From NCBI RefSeq assembly GCF_901521055.1, contig NZ_CABEGA010000029.1, forward strand, positions 62,001 through 126,000: 64,000 nucleotides of DNA, given 5' to 3'. Numbering within the stretch: the stretch's first letter is position 1; every line of letters starts with the position of its first letter. Under the pieces are notes generated by a model that was not told where the DNA came from, made no database searches, and saw nothing but the letters and a program-made list of their open reading frames with translations. Below, one piece after another: positions 32,895-42,973 of this stretch. Source of the DNA: Cellulomonas hominis. GTDB lineage: Bacteria; Actinomycetota; Actinomycetes; Actinomycetales; Cellulomonadaceae. Position numbers and translations under genes: made by a program.

Positions 32895-34406
32895 ATGCTG
32901 GACGGCGGGGGCCGCCTGGTGGCCGGCGCGGACCGGCCGGACCGGCCGCACCAGGCCGGCCAGGTGCACGACGCGGTCGTGGTCGGCGGCGGGGTCGCCG
33001 GGCTGGTGGCCGCGCGCGAGCTGGCCCTCGCCGGGCTGCGCCCGCTGGTGCTGGAGGCGTGGCGGGCCCCCGGCGGCGTCGTCGGCCGGCACGAGGTCGA
33101 CGGCCTGCTGCTGGACGCCGGCGCCGAGTCCTTCGCGACGCGCGGCGGCGTGGTCGCGGCGCTCGCGGACGAGCTCGGCCTCACGGACCGCGTCGTCACC
33201 CCGGAGCCGCACGGCGCCTGGGTGCGGCTGCCGCACGGCGCGGGCCCGCTGCCCCGCACCGGCCTGCTCGGCATCCCCGCGGACCCGTGGGCCCCCGACG
33301 TCCGGCGCACCTTGGGGACGGTCGGCTCGCTGCGCGCCGCGCTCGACCGGGTGCTGCCCGCGTCGGTGGGCCTGCGCGCGGAGGTCCCGACCCTCGGCGG
33401 CCTGGTGCGGGCCCGGATGGGCGCGCGCGTCCTCGACCGGCTGGTCCGGCCCGTGGTCGCCGGGGTGCACGCGGCCGAGCCGGACGACGTCGCCGCGGAC
33501 GCGGTCGCGCCGGGTCTGGCCGCGGCCGTGCGGCGCGAGGGTTCGCTCGCCGGCGCCGTGGCGGCCATGCGCGCGCTCGCCCCGGCGGGCTCGGCGGTCG
33601 CCGGGTTCCGGGGCGGGCTGCACGTGCTCGTCGACGCGCTCGCGTCGGACGTCGAGGCGCGCGGCGGGGTCGTCCGCACGGGCACCCCGGTCGTGGCGGT
33701 CGAGCGCACCGACGGGATGTTCCACGTGACGGTGACCGGCGGGGCCGACGGGACCGGCGGGGCCGACGGGCCGGAGGTGCTGCGCGCGCGGCGGCTCGTC
33801 GTCGCCACCCCGCGCGCGGTCGACCTGCTCGCCGGCGTCGCGCCCGACCTCGCCGGGCTGCACACCGACCCCGGCGCGGACATCGTGCTGGTCACCCTCG
33901 TGCTCGACGCCCCGGAGCTGGACTCCGCGCCCCGCGGCACCGGCGTGCTGGTGGCACGCGGCGTCCAGGGCGTCCGAGCCAAGGCGCTGACGCACGCGAC
34001 CGCGAAGTGGGGCTGGCTCGCCGAGGCCGCGGGACCCGGCCGGCACGTCGTGCGGCTGTCGTACGGCCGGGCCGGCGACGACGCGGGCGACCCCCTTCCC
34101 CGGGACCTCGGCGCGCTCACCGACCTGGCCCTGCGCGACGCCGCGGCCGTGCTGGGCGTCCCGCTCACGTCGGCCCAGGTCCGGGCCGCCGCGCGGGTCC
34201 CGTGGTCCCAGGGGCTGCCCGTGCCGAGCGCCGCGCACCGCCGCACCGTCCAGCAGGTGCGCGCGGCCGTCGCGGAGGTGCCCGGGCTCGCCGTGGTGGG
34301 CGCGTGGGTGTCCGGGAACGGGCTCGCCTCCGTGGTGCCGGACGCCCGGGCGACCGCGGCCGCGGTCGCCGCCGTCGGTGCGCCCGCCGCGCCCGACGCG
34401 CCGTGA
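32895..34406 (+). CDS. hemY: Protoporphyrinogen/coproporphyrinogen III oxidase
   Basis: A flavoprotein amine-oxidase-fold enzyme. FAD site AVVVGGGVAGLVAARELALAG, then LLLDAGAESFATRGG, and a C-terminal VVGAWVSGNGLASVV FAD motif. In actinobacteria this protein (also called CgoX) acts on coproporphyrinogen III. The first standard in-frame start is ATG 32895 (503 residues) but it lacks a ribosome site; an ideal AAGGAG lies six bases before an in-frame ACG at 32823 reading TSEQDDRA, so translation may begin there. About 70-90 residues before the FAD motif are unconserved. Confidence 0.88.
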   Translation: MLDGGGRLVAGADRPDRPHQAGQVHDAVVVGGGVAGLVAARELALAGLRPLVLEAWRAPGGVVGRHEVDGLLLDAGAESFATRGGVVAALADELGLTDRVVTPEPHGAWVRLPHGAGPLPRTGLLGIPADPWAPDVRRTLGTVGSLRAALDRVLPASVGLRAEVPTLGGLVRARMGARVLDRLVRPVVAGVHAAEPDDVAADAVAPGLAAAVRREGSLAGAVAAMRALAPAGSAVAGFRGGLHVLVDALASDVEARGGVVRTGTPVVAVERTDGMFHVTVTGGADGTGGADGPEVLRARRLVVATPRAVDLLAGVAPDLAGLHTDPGADIVLVTLVLDAPELDSAPRGTGVLVARGVQGVRAKALTHATAKWGWLAEAAGPGRHVVRLSYGRAGDDAGDPLPRDLGALTDLALRDAAAVLGVPLTSAQVRAAARVPWSQGLPVPSAAHRRTVQQVRAAVAEVPGLAVVGAWVSGNGLASVVPDARATAAAVAAVGAPAAPDAP

Positions 34407-34471
34407 GCGCCGTCCCCAGGGCTGACCAGGCCGTTTCGACATCCTCGCCGAGGGTGACCGACACTGGGGTC

Positions 34472-35428
34472 ATGCCCCTGACGGTCCGGGTCGGAACCCG
34501 TGCGAGCGCGCTCGCCCTGACGCAGACGGGACACGTGGCCGACGCGTTGACCGCCCTCGGCGCGGGCGAGCACGAGCTGGTCCGGGTCCGCACCGACGGC
34601 GACCGGCTCACCGGGTCGCTCGCGACGCTCGGCGGCACCGGCGTGTTCGTGACCGCGCTCCGCGACGCCCTCCTGGACGGCCGGTGCGACGTGGCGGTCC
34701 ACTCGTTCAAGGACCTGCCGACCGCGGCCTCCCCGGGGCTCGTGGTCGCCGCCGTGCCGCTCCGGCAGGACCCGCGCGACGCCCTGTGCGCCCGCGACGG
34801 CCGGACGTTGGCGACGCTGCCCGAGGGGGCGTCCGTCGGCACGGGCTCCCCGCGCCGGGCCGCCCAGCTCCGGGCCGCGCGGCCCGACCTGAAGGTGGTC
34901 GACATCCGCGGCAACGTGGACACGCGGCTGCGGCGCATCGAGGACGACCTGGACGCGGTCGTGCTGGCCAGTGCGGGGCTCGCCCGGCTCGGGCGGCTGG
35001 ACGCGGTGACGGAGGCCCTCCCGTTCGACGTGATGACCCCCGCCCCCGCCCAGGGCGCACTCGCCGTCGAGGTGCGCACCGAGGACGCCGCGGACGGCAG
35101 CCCCCTCGCCCGGGCCCTCGCCACGCTGGACCACCGCCCCACGCACCTCGCCGTGCTGGCCGAGCGCGCGCTGCTCAGCCGGCTCGAGGCCGGGTGCGCC
35201 GCGCCGGTCGGGGCGCACGCCCGGCTCGGCGACGACGACGTGCTGACCCTCGAGGCGGTGGTCCTGCGGCCGGACGGCTCCGCCTCCCTGCGCCGCACAG
35301 GCTCCACCACGCTGGCGGGCACCGAGGACCACGCGCGCTCGGCGCTGGCCGCCGCCGCGCTGGGCACCCGCCTGGCCGACGAGCTGCTCGCCGACGGCGC
35401 CGCCGACCTGGCGGGACTCGGGGCGTGA
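34472..35428 (+). CDS. hemC: Hydroxymethylbilane synthase (porphobilinogen deaminase)
   Basis: A 318-residue enzyme joining four porphobilinogens. [15 protein letters not shown] start, [39 protein letters not shown], and the dipyrromethane-cofactor Cys in [17 protein letters not shown] 34472 is 65 bases after hemY with no good ribosome site; an upstream in-frame GTG (34454) is the only alternative. Followed by hemD with a GTGA overlap. Confidence 0.95.
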   Translation: MPLTVRVGTRASALALTQTGHVADALTALGAGEHELVRVRTDGDRLTGSLATLGGTGVFVTALRDALLDGRCDVAVHSFKDLPTAASPGLVVAAVPLRQDPRDALCARDGRTLATLPEGASVGTGSPRRAAQLRAARPDLKVVDIRGNVDTRLRRIEDDLDAVVLASAGLARLGRLDAVTEALPFDVMTPAPAQGALAVEVRTEDAADGSPLARALATLDHRPTHLAVLAERALLSRLEAGCAAPVGAHARLGDDDVLTLEAVVLRPDGSASLRRTGSTTLAGTEDHARSALAAAALGTRLADELLADGAADLAGLGA

Positions 35429-36351
35429 CGGGCCCGCAGACGCCGCAGGTCGTCACCGCCGGGCCGCTCGCCGGGCGCACGGTGCTGGTCCCGCGCGAGA
35501 CCCCCGGCCCCGACCCGCTGGTGATCGCCCTGCACGCCGCCGGTGCCCAGCCGCTCGTCGTGCCGCTGATCCAGACCGTGCCGCCGCTCGACCCGACGGA
35601 GCTCGACGACGCGCTCCTCGCCCTCGAGGTCGGCTACTACGCGTGGGTCGCCGTCACGAGCGCCGCCGCCGTGCCCGTGCTCGTGGACCGCGCGGACGAG
35701 ACCGGCAACACGCTGCCGGACCTGCTCGCCGGGTGCCGCGTCGCCGCCGTCGGGGGGACGACCGCGCGGGCGCTGCGCGAGGCCGGCGTCCGGGTCGACC
35801 TCGTCCCCGTCGGCACGTCCTCCGCCGCGACGCTGCTCGCCGCGTGGCCGCCCGTGGGCGACGAGCCGCAGCGCGTCCTCCTGCCGCTCGGCGACCTCGC
35901 GTCGCCCACGCTCGCCGAGGGGCTGACCGCCCACGGGTGGCTCGTCGACGTCGTCGTGACCTACCGGACGGTGCCCGGGCCGGCCCCGGAGCCCGAGACG
36001 CGCGCGTCCTGGGCGGCGGGCGACGTCGACGCCGTCCTGCTGACCTCCGGCAGCACGGCCCGCAACCTGCTCACGATGCTCGGCGCCCCGCCCGCGGGCA
36101 CGCTCGTGTGCTGCATCGGCGAGTCCACGGCCGCGGAGGCGCGCCGCGCCGGCCTCCGGGTGGACGCCGTCGCCCAGGACCAGACGCCGGGCGGCCTCGT
36201 CGCGGCGCTGGCCGGGGCGGCACTGGCCTCCGCGGCCCCGGCGGCCGGCACGAGCAGCCCGGACACCCCCGCACCCGACCCCGACGGCTCCGCGGCCCAC
36301 CCCGCCGCGCAGCCCACGACGGGCCCCGACCCCGACGGAGAGCACGCATGA
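35425..36351 (+). CDS. hemD: Uroporphyrinogen-III synthase
   Basis: A 308-residue protein in the usual position between hemC and hemB. Weak conservation is normal for the family; visible marks are [43 protein letters not shown], and [15 protein letters not shown] followed by [16 protein letters not shown]. It closes and inverts ring D. The GTG start overlaps the hemC stop, and the ATGA at its end overlaps hemB. A disordered Pro/Asp/Ser tail of about 35 residues is unusual in length. Confidence 0.9.
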   Translation: MTGPQTPQVVTAGPLAGRTVLVPRETPGPDPLVIALHAAGAQPLVVPLIQTVPPLDPTELDDALLALEVGYYAWVAVTSAAAVPVLVDRADETGNTLPDLLAGCRVAAVGGTTARALREAGVRVDLVPVGTSSAATLLAAWPPVGDEPQRVLLPLGDLASPTLAEGLTAHGWLVDVVVTYRTVPGPAPEPETRASWAAGDVDAVLLTSGSTARNLLTMLGAPPAGTLVCCIGESTAAEARRAGLRVDAVAQDQTPGGLVAALAGAALASAAPAAGTSSPDTPAPDPDGSAAHPAAQPTTGPDPDGEHA

Positions 36352-37388
36352 CCACGCAGCCGACCGACATCCCCACCCTCGCGGCCGCCGCCGTCGCCGC
36401 GGCGCGGCCCGGGCGGAGCCGCCCGCGCCGCCTGCGCGGCACGCCGGCGCTGCGCCGCTCGGTCAGCGAGGTGCGCCTGCACCCTGCCGAGCTCGTGCTG
36501 CCGATGTTCGTCAAGGAGGGCCTCTCCGAGCCGCAGCCGATCGCCTCGATGCCGGGCGTCGTGCAGCACACGCGCGACTCGCTGCGCCGCGCCGCCGCCG
36601 AGGCCGCCGCGGCGGGGATCGCGGGCGTCAACCTGTTCGGCGTCCCGCAGGTCCGGGACGCCGTCGGCTCGGGCGCCACGGACCCCGACGGCGTCCTGAA
36701 CGCCGCCATCGCGGACGTCCGGTCCGAGGTCGGGGACGCGCTCGTGATCCAGGCCGACCTCTGCCTGGACGAGTTCACCGACCACGGCCACTGCGGGGTC
36801 CTCACCGCGGACGGCACGGTCGACAACGACGCCACGCTCGTGCGCTACGCCGAGATGGCGCTGGTCCAGGCCGAGGCGGGCGCCCACATGGTCGCGCCCA
36901 GCGGCATGATGGACGGCCAGGTCGGCGTGATCCGCGACGTGCTCGACGCCGCGGGGCGCACCGACGTCGCCGTGCTCGCGTACGCCGCGAAGTTCGCGAG
37001 CGTGCTGTACGGGCCGTTCCGGGACGCCGTCGAGTCCACGCTGGAGGGCGACCGCCGCACGTACCAGATGGACCCCGCCAACCGGCGCGAGGCGGTCCGC
37101 GAGGTCGAGCTCGACATCGCCGAGGGCGCCGACGTCGTCATGGTGAAGCCGGCAGGGGCGTACCTGGACGTGCTGGCCGACGTCGCCGCGATGAGCACCG
37201 TGCCCGTCGCGGCCTACCAGGTGTCCGGCGAGTACGCGATGGTCGAGGCCGCCGCCGCGCAGGGCTGGCTGGACCGGCGGCGCGCGATCACCGAGTCGGT
37301 GCTCGGCATCCGCCGCGCCGGCGCGGACCAGGTGCTGACCTACTGGGCCGTCGAGCTGGCCTGCTGGCTGCGGGAGGAGTGGCGATGA
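36348..37388 (+). CDS. hemB: Delta-aminolevulinic acid dehydratase (porphobilinogen synthase)
   Basis: A 346-residue TIM-barrel enzyme condensing two ALA molecules. VLPMFVKEG, the metal region [14 protein letters not shown], Schiff-base Lys sites in [17 protein letters not shown] and [11 protein letters not shown], and [10 protein letters not shown] are present. The metal-binding region has [11 protein letters not shown] rather than the triple-Cys zinc cluster, pointing to a magnesium-type or mixed site. ATGA overlaps on both sides couple it to hemD and hemL. Confidence 0.95.
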   Translation: MTTQPTDIPTLAAAAVAAARPGRSRPRRLRGTPALRRSVSEVRLHPAELVLPMFVKEGLSEPQPIASMPGVVQHTRDSLRRAAAEAAAAGIAGVNLFGVPQVRDAVGSGATDPDGVLNAAIADVRSEVGDALVIQADLCLDEFTDHGHCGVLTADGTVDNDATLVRYAEMALVQAEAGAHMVAPSGMMDGQVGVIRDVLDAAGRTDVAVLAYAAKFASVLYGPFRDAVESTLEGDRRTYQMDPANRREAVREVELDIAEGADVVMVKPAGAYLDVLADVAAMSTVPVAAYQVSGEYAMVEAAAAQGWLDRRRAITESVLGIRRAGADQVLTYWAVELACWLREEWR

Positions 37389-38698
37389 CCACGTCTGAGG
37401 AGCTGTTCGAGCGGGCCCGGGCCTCGGTGCCCGGCGGGGTGAACTCGCCGGTGCGCGCGTTCGGGTCGGTCGGCGGGGCGCCCCGGTTCCTCGCGTCCGC
37501 GCGCGGCGCGTACGTCACGGACGTCGACGGGCGCGAGTACGTCGACCTCGTCGGGTCCTGGGGTCCGGCGCTGCTGGGGCACGCGCACCCGGAGGTCGTC
37601 GAGGCGGTCCGCGAGGCCGCCGGGCGCGGCCTGTCGTTCGGTGCGCCGACGCTCGGGGAGGTGGAGCTCGCCGAGGCCGTGCGCGCCCGCGTGCCCATGA
37701 TCGAGCGGCTGCGCCTGGTGTCCACCGGCACCGAGGCCACGATGACCGCGATCCGGCTCGCCCGCGGCCTGACCGGGCGGGACCGGGTGGTGAAGTTCGC
37801 CGGCTGCTACCACGGGCACTCCGACGGCCTGCTGGCGGCCGCGGGCTCGGGGGTCGCGACGCTCGCGCTGCCCGGGTCCGCCGGGGTGCCGGCGTCGATC
37901 GCCGCCGAGACCATCGTGCTGCCCTACAACGACCTGGCGGCCGTCGAGGCGGCGTTCGCCGAGCACGGCCCCACGATCGCCGCGGTCATCACGGAGGCGG
38001 CGCCCGCGAACATGGGCGTCGTCCCGCCGGCGCCCGGCTTCAACGCCGCGCTCGCCCGCATCACGCACGCCCACGGCGCGCTGCTCATCCAGGACGAGGT
38101 GCTCACCGGCTTCCGCGTCGGCCCCGCCGGCTGGTGGGGGCTCGAGGCGCAGCGCGAGGGCTGGGACCCGGACCTCCTGACGTTCGGCAAGGTCGTCGGC
38201 GGCGGCCTGCCGGTCGCGGCGCTCGGCGGCCGGGCGGAGGTCATGGACGCGCTCGCGCCGGTCGGCCCGGTGTACCAGGCCGGCACGCTGTCCGGGAACC
38301 CGGTGGCGGTCGCCGCGGGGCTCGCGACCCTGCGGCTCGCGGACGACGCGGTGTACGCGCGGGTGGACGTCGCCTCCGCGACGCTCCAGGCGGCGGTGGA
38401 CGACGCGTTCGCCGCGGCGGGCCTGCCGCACGCGGTGCAGCACGCCGGGAACCTGTTCAGCACGGTGCTCGGCACCGACGCCGGCGCCCGCGACTACGCG
38501 GAGATGCTCGCCTCGGAGTCGTGGCGCTATCCCGCGTTCTTCCACAGCCTGCTGCGCGACGGCGTCTACGCGGCGCCGTCGGCGTTCGAGGCGTGGTTCC
38601 TGTCGGCGGCGCACGACGACGCGGCGCTGGAGCGGGTCGTCGACGCACTCCCCGCTGCGGCCCGCGCGGCGGCAGCGGCGACCCCGCCGACCCCCTGA
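37385..38698 (+). CDS. hemL: Glutamate-1-semialdehyde 2,1-aminomutase
   Basis: A 437-residue PLP enzyme making 5-aminolevulinate. [16 protein letters not shown] at the N-terminus, [30 protein letters not shown] Lys in [16 protein letters not shown], and [16 protein letters not shown] are complete. ATG 37385 overlaps the hemB stop and has GGGAGGAG upstream within hemB. Last gene of the hem operon; the nested palindrome after it is the probable end. Confidence 0.95.
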   Translation: MTTSEELFERARASVPGGVNSPVRAFGSVGGAPRFLASARGAYVTDVDGREYVDLVGSWGPALLGHAHPEVVEAVREAAGRGLSFGAPTLGEVELAEAVRARVPMIERLRLVSTGTEATMTAIRLARGLTGRDRVVKFAGCYHGHSDGLLAAAGSGVATLALPGSAGVPASIAAETIVLPYNDLAAVEAAFAEHGPTIAAVITEAAPANMGVVPPAPGFNAALARITHAHGALLIQDEVLTGFRVGPAGWWGLEAQREGWDPDLLTFGKVVGGGLPVAALGGRAEVMDALAPVGPVYQAGTLSGNPVAVAAGLATLRLADDAVYARVDVASATLQAAVDDAFAAAGLPHAVQHAGNLFSTVLGTDAGARDYAEMLASESWRYPAFFHSLLRDGVYAAPSAFEAWFLSAAHDDAALERVVDALPAAARAAAAATPPTP

Positions 38699-38734
38699 CG
38701 CGCCGCCACTGCCACCCCACCCCCCACCACCCGG

Positions 38735-38802
38735 CGAGGTCGTCACACCGGCACGAGGTCGTCAGTCCTGCGGGACGACCTCGTGCCGGACTGACGACCT
38801 CG
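38735..38802. terminator. Nested double palindrome after hemL
   Basis: Inner 16-bp arms CCGGCACGAGGTCGTC (38748-38763) and GACGACCTCGTGCCGG (38774-38789); outer 10-bp arms CGAGGTCGTC (38735-38744) and GACGACCTCG (38793-38802). Four copies of GAGGTCGTC or its complement. Either a strong bidirectional terminator or a dispersed intergenic palindrome. It occupies the first part of the 340-base gap between hemL and the peptide ABC operon. Confidence 0.65.
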
Positions 38803-38865
38803 GCGCCCCGCCAGGGCGCGGCGTCGCTGACCTCGATCGTGACCGGTCTGAAATGCGTCCGTAAC

Positions 38866-38880
38866 ACAGGAATGTCCTGT
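38866..38880. promoter_or_regulatory. Palindrome ACAGGA-ATG-TCCTGT upstream of the peptide ABC operon
   Basis: A perfect 6-3-6 palindrome in an AT-richer patch (about 38850-38915) of the second half of the hemL-to-ABC gap, 159 bases before the binding-protein start. Probable operator or promoter element; no regulator gene is adjacent. Confidence 0.4.
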
Positions 38881-39038
38881 TCGTACGTTCTCTGTGCTAT
38901 CCCTAAGACCCTCGTCACGTGCGCCCCCGCGCTCGTGTGCGCACGACCACCCCGCCGCAGGGCGTCGCCGGGCTCCGGCCGGGCGGATCTGCCACCGGCA
39001 GCGGGTAGGGGCCATCACTTCAGGGAAGAGGTACACGC

Positions 39039-40709
39039 ATGACTGCGGTTCCCCACGGCCGCCGACGCGGCTTCGCGACCGGCGCCGGCCTCGTCGCCAC
39101 CGCCCTGGTCCTCGCCGCGTGCGGCGGCGGGTCCGGGAGCGACGACGACGCCTCGGACGGCGGCGACGGCGGCGGCAGCGGCTCGCTGCTCATCGGCACG
39201 ACGGACAAGATCACGACGATCGACCCCGCCGGCTCGTACGACAACGGCTCGTTCGCCGTCATGAACCAGGTCTACCCGTTCCTGATGAACACGCCGTTCG
39301 GCAGCCCGGACGTCGAGCCGGACATCGCCGAGTCGGCCGAGTTCACCTCGCCCACCGAGTACACGGTGACGCTGAAGCCGGGTCTGACCTTCGCGAACGG
39401 CAACGAGCTCACGTCCTCCGACGTGAAGTTCACGTTCGACCGCCAGCTCGCGATCTTCGAGTCGGGCGCGGACGAGGGCAACGGCCCCGGCTCGCTGCTC
39501 TACAACCTGGCCAGCGTCGCCGCGCCGGACGACACCACCGTCGTGTTCACCCTGAAGTCCCCGGACGACCAGGTGTTCCCGCAGATCCTGTCGAGCCCCG
39601 CGGGCCCGATCGTCGACGAGGACGTCTTCGCCGCCGACGCGCTGACGCCGGACGACGAGATCGTGGCGGGCGAGGCCTTCGCCGGCCCGTACACGATCAC
39701 GGACTACAGCCAGAACGAGCTGATCACGTACCAGGCCAACCCGGAGTACCAGGGCCTGCTCGGCGCGCCGAAGACCGAGGAGGTCAGCGTCCAGTACTAC
39801 GCCGACTCCTCGAACCTGAAGCTCGACGTCCAGGAGGGCAACGTCGACGTCGCGTTCCGCAGCCTGTCCGCCACGGACATCGAGGACCTGCGCGGCGACG
39901 ACAACGTGAAGGTCGTGGACGGCCCCGGCGGCGAGATCCGCTACATCACGTTCAACTTCAACACGCAGCCGTTCGGCGCGACGACGCCGGAGGCCGACGC
40001 GGCCAAGGCGCTCGCCGTCCGCCAGGCCGTCGCGGACCTGGTCGACCGCGAGGAGATCGCGGACCAGGTCTACAAGGGCACCTACACCCCGCTGTACTCG
40101 TTCGTCCCCGAGGGCCTGACCGGCGCCACCGACGCGCTCAAGCCCCTCTACGGCGACGGTGAGGGCGGCCCGGACGCCGACAAGGCGGCCGAGCGCCTCG
40201 AGGCCGCGGGCGTCGAGACCCCGGTCCAGCTGTCGCTGCAGTACAGCAACGACCACTACGGCCCGTCCTCCGGCGAGGAGTACGCGCTGATCAAGGACCA
40301 GCTCGAGTCGACCGGCCTGTTCGCGGTCGACCTGCAGACCACCGAGTGGGTGCAGTACGCGAAGGACCGCACGTCCGACGTCTACCCGGCCTACCAGCTC
40401 GGCTGGTTCCCGGACTACTCCGACGCGGACAACTACCTGACGCCGTTCTTCCTCACGGAGAACTTCCTGGGCAACCACTACGACAACCAGGAGGTGAACG
40501 ACCTGATCCTCCAGCAGGCCGTCACCGCCGACCCCGCCGAGCGCACCGCGCTCATCGAGCAGATCCAGGAGACGGTGGCCGGGGACCTGTCCACGGTGCC
40601 GCTGCTCCAGGGCGCGCAGGTCGCCGTCGTGGGCTCCGGCGTTGAGGGGGCCGAGGACACCCTCGACGCCTCGTTCAAGTTCCGCTACGGCGCACTGTCC
40701 AACAGCTGA
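39039..40709 (+). CDS. Peptide/nickel-type ABC transporter substrate-binding lipoprotein
   Basis: A 556-residue SBP family 5 protein. Lipobox VLAACGGG places the lipid Cys at 28; an acidic Gly/Asp linker follows. TIDPAGSYDNGSFAVMNQVYP and the KPGLTFANGNELTSSDVKFTFDR signature are typical of dipeptide/oligopeptide binders. Ligand is unknown. Start set by GAAGAGG ahead of ATG. The first gene of a four-gene operon with two permeases and a double ATPase, and the most highly expressed type of such systems. Confidence 0.92.
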   Translation: MTAVPHGRRRGFATGAGLVATALVLAACGGGSGSDDDASDGGDGGGSGSLLIGTTDKITTIDPAGSYDNGSFAVMNQVYPFLMNTPFGSPDVEPDIAESAEFTSPTEYTVTLKPGLTFANGNELTSSDVKFTFDRQLAIFESGADEGNGPGSLLYNLASVAAPDDTTVVFTLKSPDDQVFPQILSSPAGPIVDEDVFAADALTPDDEIVAGEAFAGPYTITDYSQNELITYQANPEYQGLLGAPKTEEVSVQYYADSSNLKLDVQEGNVDVAFRSLSATDIEDLRGDDNVKVVDGPGGEIRYITFNFNTQPFGATTPEADAAKALAVRQAVADLVDREEIADQVYKGTYTPLYSFVPEGLTGATDALKPLYGDGEGGPDADKAAERLEAAGVETPVQLSLQYSNDHYGPSSGEEYALIKDQLESTGLFAVDLQTTEWVQYAKDRTSDVYPAYQLGWFPDYSDADNYLTPFFLTENFLGNHYDNQEVNDLILQQAVTADPAERTALIEQIQETVAGDLSTVPLLQGAQVAVVGSGVEGAEDTLDASFKFRYGALSNS

Positions 40710-40788
40710 TCGACTCACCCGACACCCGACGCGGGCCGCTCACCTCCCGAGCGGCCCGCGTCGGGCGTCACAGGGACGAACGAGAGAC

Positions 40789-41916
40789 ATGACCTCCACC
40801 TCACTGACCGGACCGCAGCAGCCCACGGGCGTGCCGTCCGGGACCGCACCCGACGGCGACTCCCCCGTCGTCCGACAGGCCCGCAGGCGCTCCGGCGGCG
40901 GGCTCGGCCGGTACCTCCTGGTCCGGTTCCTCCTGATCATCCCGACCGTCTTCATCCTCGTGACGGTCGTGTTCTTCCTGATGCGTGCCACCGGTGACCC
41001 GATCACCGCCGCGCAGGGCGGCCGGCTCCCCGCCGACCAGCTCGCGGAGCGCATCCACCAGGCCGGCTACGACCGGCCGGTGCTCACCCAGTACGTCGAG
41101 TACCTCGGGCAGCTGCTGCGCGGCGACTTCGGCACCACGCTGAGCGACACGCGACCGGTCACCGAGGTCATCACGACCTTCGGTGCCGCGACGCTCGAGC
41201 TGGCGTTCTACGCCCTGATCGTCGCGTTCGTCGTGGGCATCCCGTTCGGGCTGGCCGCCGCGTACTTCCGCGACCGCGTCCCGGACGCCGTGCTCCGCGT
41301 GTTCGCGATCGCCTGCTACGCCACCCCGGTGTTCTTCTCCGGCCTGCTGTTCAAGCTCGTGTTCGCCGTGCAGCTCGACTGGCTCCCGGTCGCCGGGCGC
41401 GCGTCGACGCGCTCCGAGATCGAGATGCGGCAGCTCGACGACCCGACCGGCATCTACCTGATCGACGCCATCCGCACCGGGAACCCCGACGTCGTCGTCG
41501 ACGTCCTCCAGCACGCGATCCTCCCCGCGCTGGCCCTCGGCCTGCTGACCGCCGGTGTGTTCCTGCGGCTCGTCCGGACCAACGTCATCGGCACGCTCGG
41601 CTCGGGCTACGTCGACGCGGCCCGGTCGCGCGGCGTCGCGGAGTCCCGGCTGCTGCGCAAGCACGCGTACCGGCCGGCGCTCATCCCGATCGTCACGGTC
41701 ATCGGCATGCAGATCGCGATGCTGCTGGTGGGGGCGGTGCTGACCGAGACGACCTTCGAGTGGCGCGGTCTCGGCTTCCAGCTCTCGGAGTACCTGCAGG
41801 CCCGCGACTTCGTGGCCGTGCAGGGCATCGTCGTCATGCTCGCGGTGATCGTCGCCGTCACGAACTTCCTGGTCGACGTCATCGCGGCGCTGATCGACCC
41901 GAGGGTGAGGTACTGA
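40789..41916 (+). CDS. Peptide ABC transporter permease (DppB-type)
   Basis: A 375-residue inner-membrane permease. After an unstructured N-terminus, the first helix FLLIIPTVFILVTVVFFLM and the extracytoplasmic loop (LPADQLAERIHQAGYDRPVL) are typical of DppB/OppB. The EAA loop reads YVDAARSRGVAESRLLRKHAYRPAL and docks on the ATPase. About 80 bases after the binding protein, and one base before the next permease. Confidence 0.92.
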   Translation: MTSTSLTGPQQPTGVPSGTAPDGDSPVVRQARRRSGGGLGRYLLVRFLLIIPTVFILVTVVFFLMRATGDPITAAQGGRLPADQLAERIHQAGYDRPVLTQYVEYLGQLLRGDFGTTLSDTRPVTEVITTFGAATLELAFYALIVAFVVGIPFGLAAAYFRDRVPDAVLRVFAIACYATPVFFSGLLFKLVFAVQLDWLPVAGRASTRSEIEMRQLDDPTGIYLIDAIRTGNPDVVVDVLQHAILPALALGLLTAGVFLRLVRTNVIGTLGSGYVDAARSRGVAESRLLRKHAYRPALIPIVTVIGMQIAMLLVGAVLTETTFEWRGLGFQLSEYLQARDFVAVQGIVVMLAVIVAVTNFLVDVIAALIDPRVRY

Positions 41917-41917
41917 C

Positions 41918-42973
41918 ATGGCGACCGCGACCCCCGCCCCCGTGGCGGCCCCCGTGCGCCGCACCTGGCGCAACCTGCCCGTCGTGCACCAGCTCCGGCA
42001 GTCCGTCGGCCTGCAGCGCGGCATGCTCATCACCGGCCTCGTGCTCACGGCGCTGCTGATCCTGGGGGCGATCTTCGCCCCGCTGCTCGCGCCCTACGGC
42101 TACGGCCAGCTCCGCGACGCGGACGGGCGCTTCGGCGCGCAGCAGCCGCCGTCGGCCGAGCACTGGTTCGGCACGACCGTCGGCGGCTACGACGTGCTGT
42201 CCCGCGTGATCTGGGGCTCCCGCACGGCGCTGCTCGTCATCGTGATCGCCATCGTCGCGTCGCTGTTCATCGGCGTGCTGCTGGGCCTGATCTCGGGGTA
42301 CTTCGGCGGCTGGCTGGACCGCGTCCTCGTCGTGATCGCCGACGCGGTCTACGCGTTCCCGAGCCTGCTGCTCGCGATCGTGCTGGCCATCGTCATCAGC
42401 GGCGGCCAGTCGAGCATGATGGGCGGCGTCCTCGCGGCGGCGTTGTCGATCACGGTGGTGTTCACCCCGCAGTACCTGCGTGTCGTGCGGGCCGAGACCA
42501 TCCGCATCAAGTCCGAGGCGTTCGTCGAGTCCGCCCGCGTCATCGGCGCGAGCAACTGGCGCATCATGACCAAGCACGTGCTCCGGAACGCCACGCGCAC
42601 CCTGCCGCTGATCATCACGCTGAACGCGTCCGAGGCGATCCTCACGCTGGCCGGTCTCGGCTTCCTGGGCTTCGGCATCGAGCCGACCAAGGCCGCCGAG
42701 TGGGGCTACGACCTCAACCGCGCGGTCGCCGACGTCACCAGCGGCATCTGGTGGACCGCCGTGTTCCCGGGTGTCGCCATCGTGCTGTCCGTGCTGGGCA
42801 TGACCCTGGTCGGCGAGTCGCTGAACGACCTGGCGGACCCGCGGCTGCGCAACCGCCGCGCGTCGGCCGACGTGGCCGGGGACGTCGCCGCGACGTCCGT
42901 CGTGCCGGGCGGTGCGCTCACCGCGCCCGGCGGCCTGGAGGGCCTCGAGCCCGGGACGGAGGCGGGCCGATGA
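41918..42973 (+). CDS. Peptide ABC transporter permease (DppC-type)
   Basis: A 351-residue permease of the DppC/OppC type. HWFGTTVGGYDVLSRVIWGSRTALLV is the signature N-terminal region; the EAA loop is FVESARVIGASNWRIMTKHVLRN. Six helices. The C-terminus runs on about 45 residues beyond the last helix, Gly/Ala-rich. It follows DppB by one base and overlaps the ATPase gene by ATGA, so the whole operon is translated as a unit. Confidence 0.92.
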   Translation: MATATPAPVAAPVRRTWRNLPVVHQLRQSVGLQRGMLITGLVLTALLILGAIFAPLLAPYGYGQLRDADGRFGAQQPPSAEHWFGTTVGGYDVLSRVIWGSRTALLVIVIAIVASLFIGVLLGLISGYFGGWLDRVLVVIADAVYAFPSLLLAIVLAIVISGGQSSMMGGVLAAALSITVVFTPQYLRVVRAETIRIKSEAFVESARVIGASNWRIMTKHVLRNATRTLPLIITLNASEAILTLAGLGFLGFGIEPTKAAEWGYDLNRAVADVTSGIWWTAVFPGVAIVLSVLGMTLVGESLNDLADPRLRNRRASADVAGDVAATSVVPGGALTAPGGLEGLEPGTEAGR

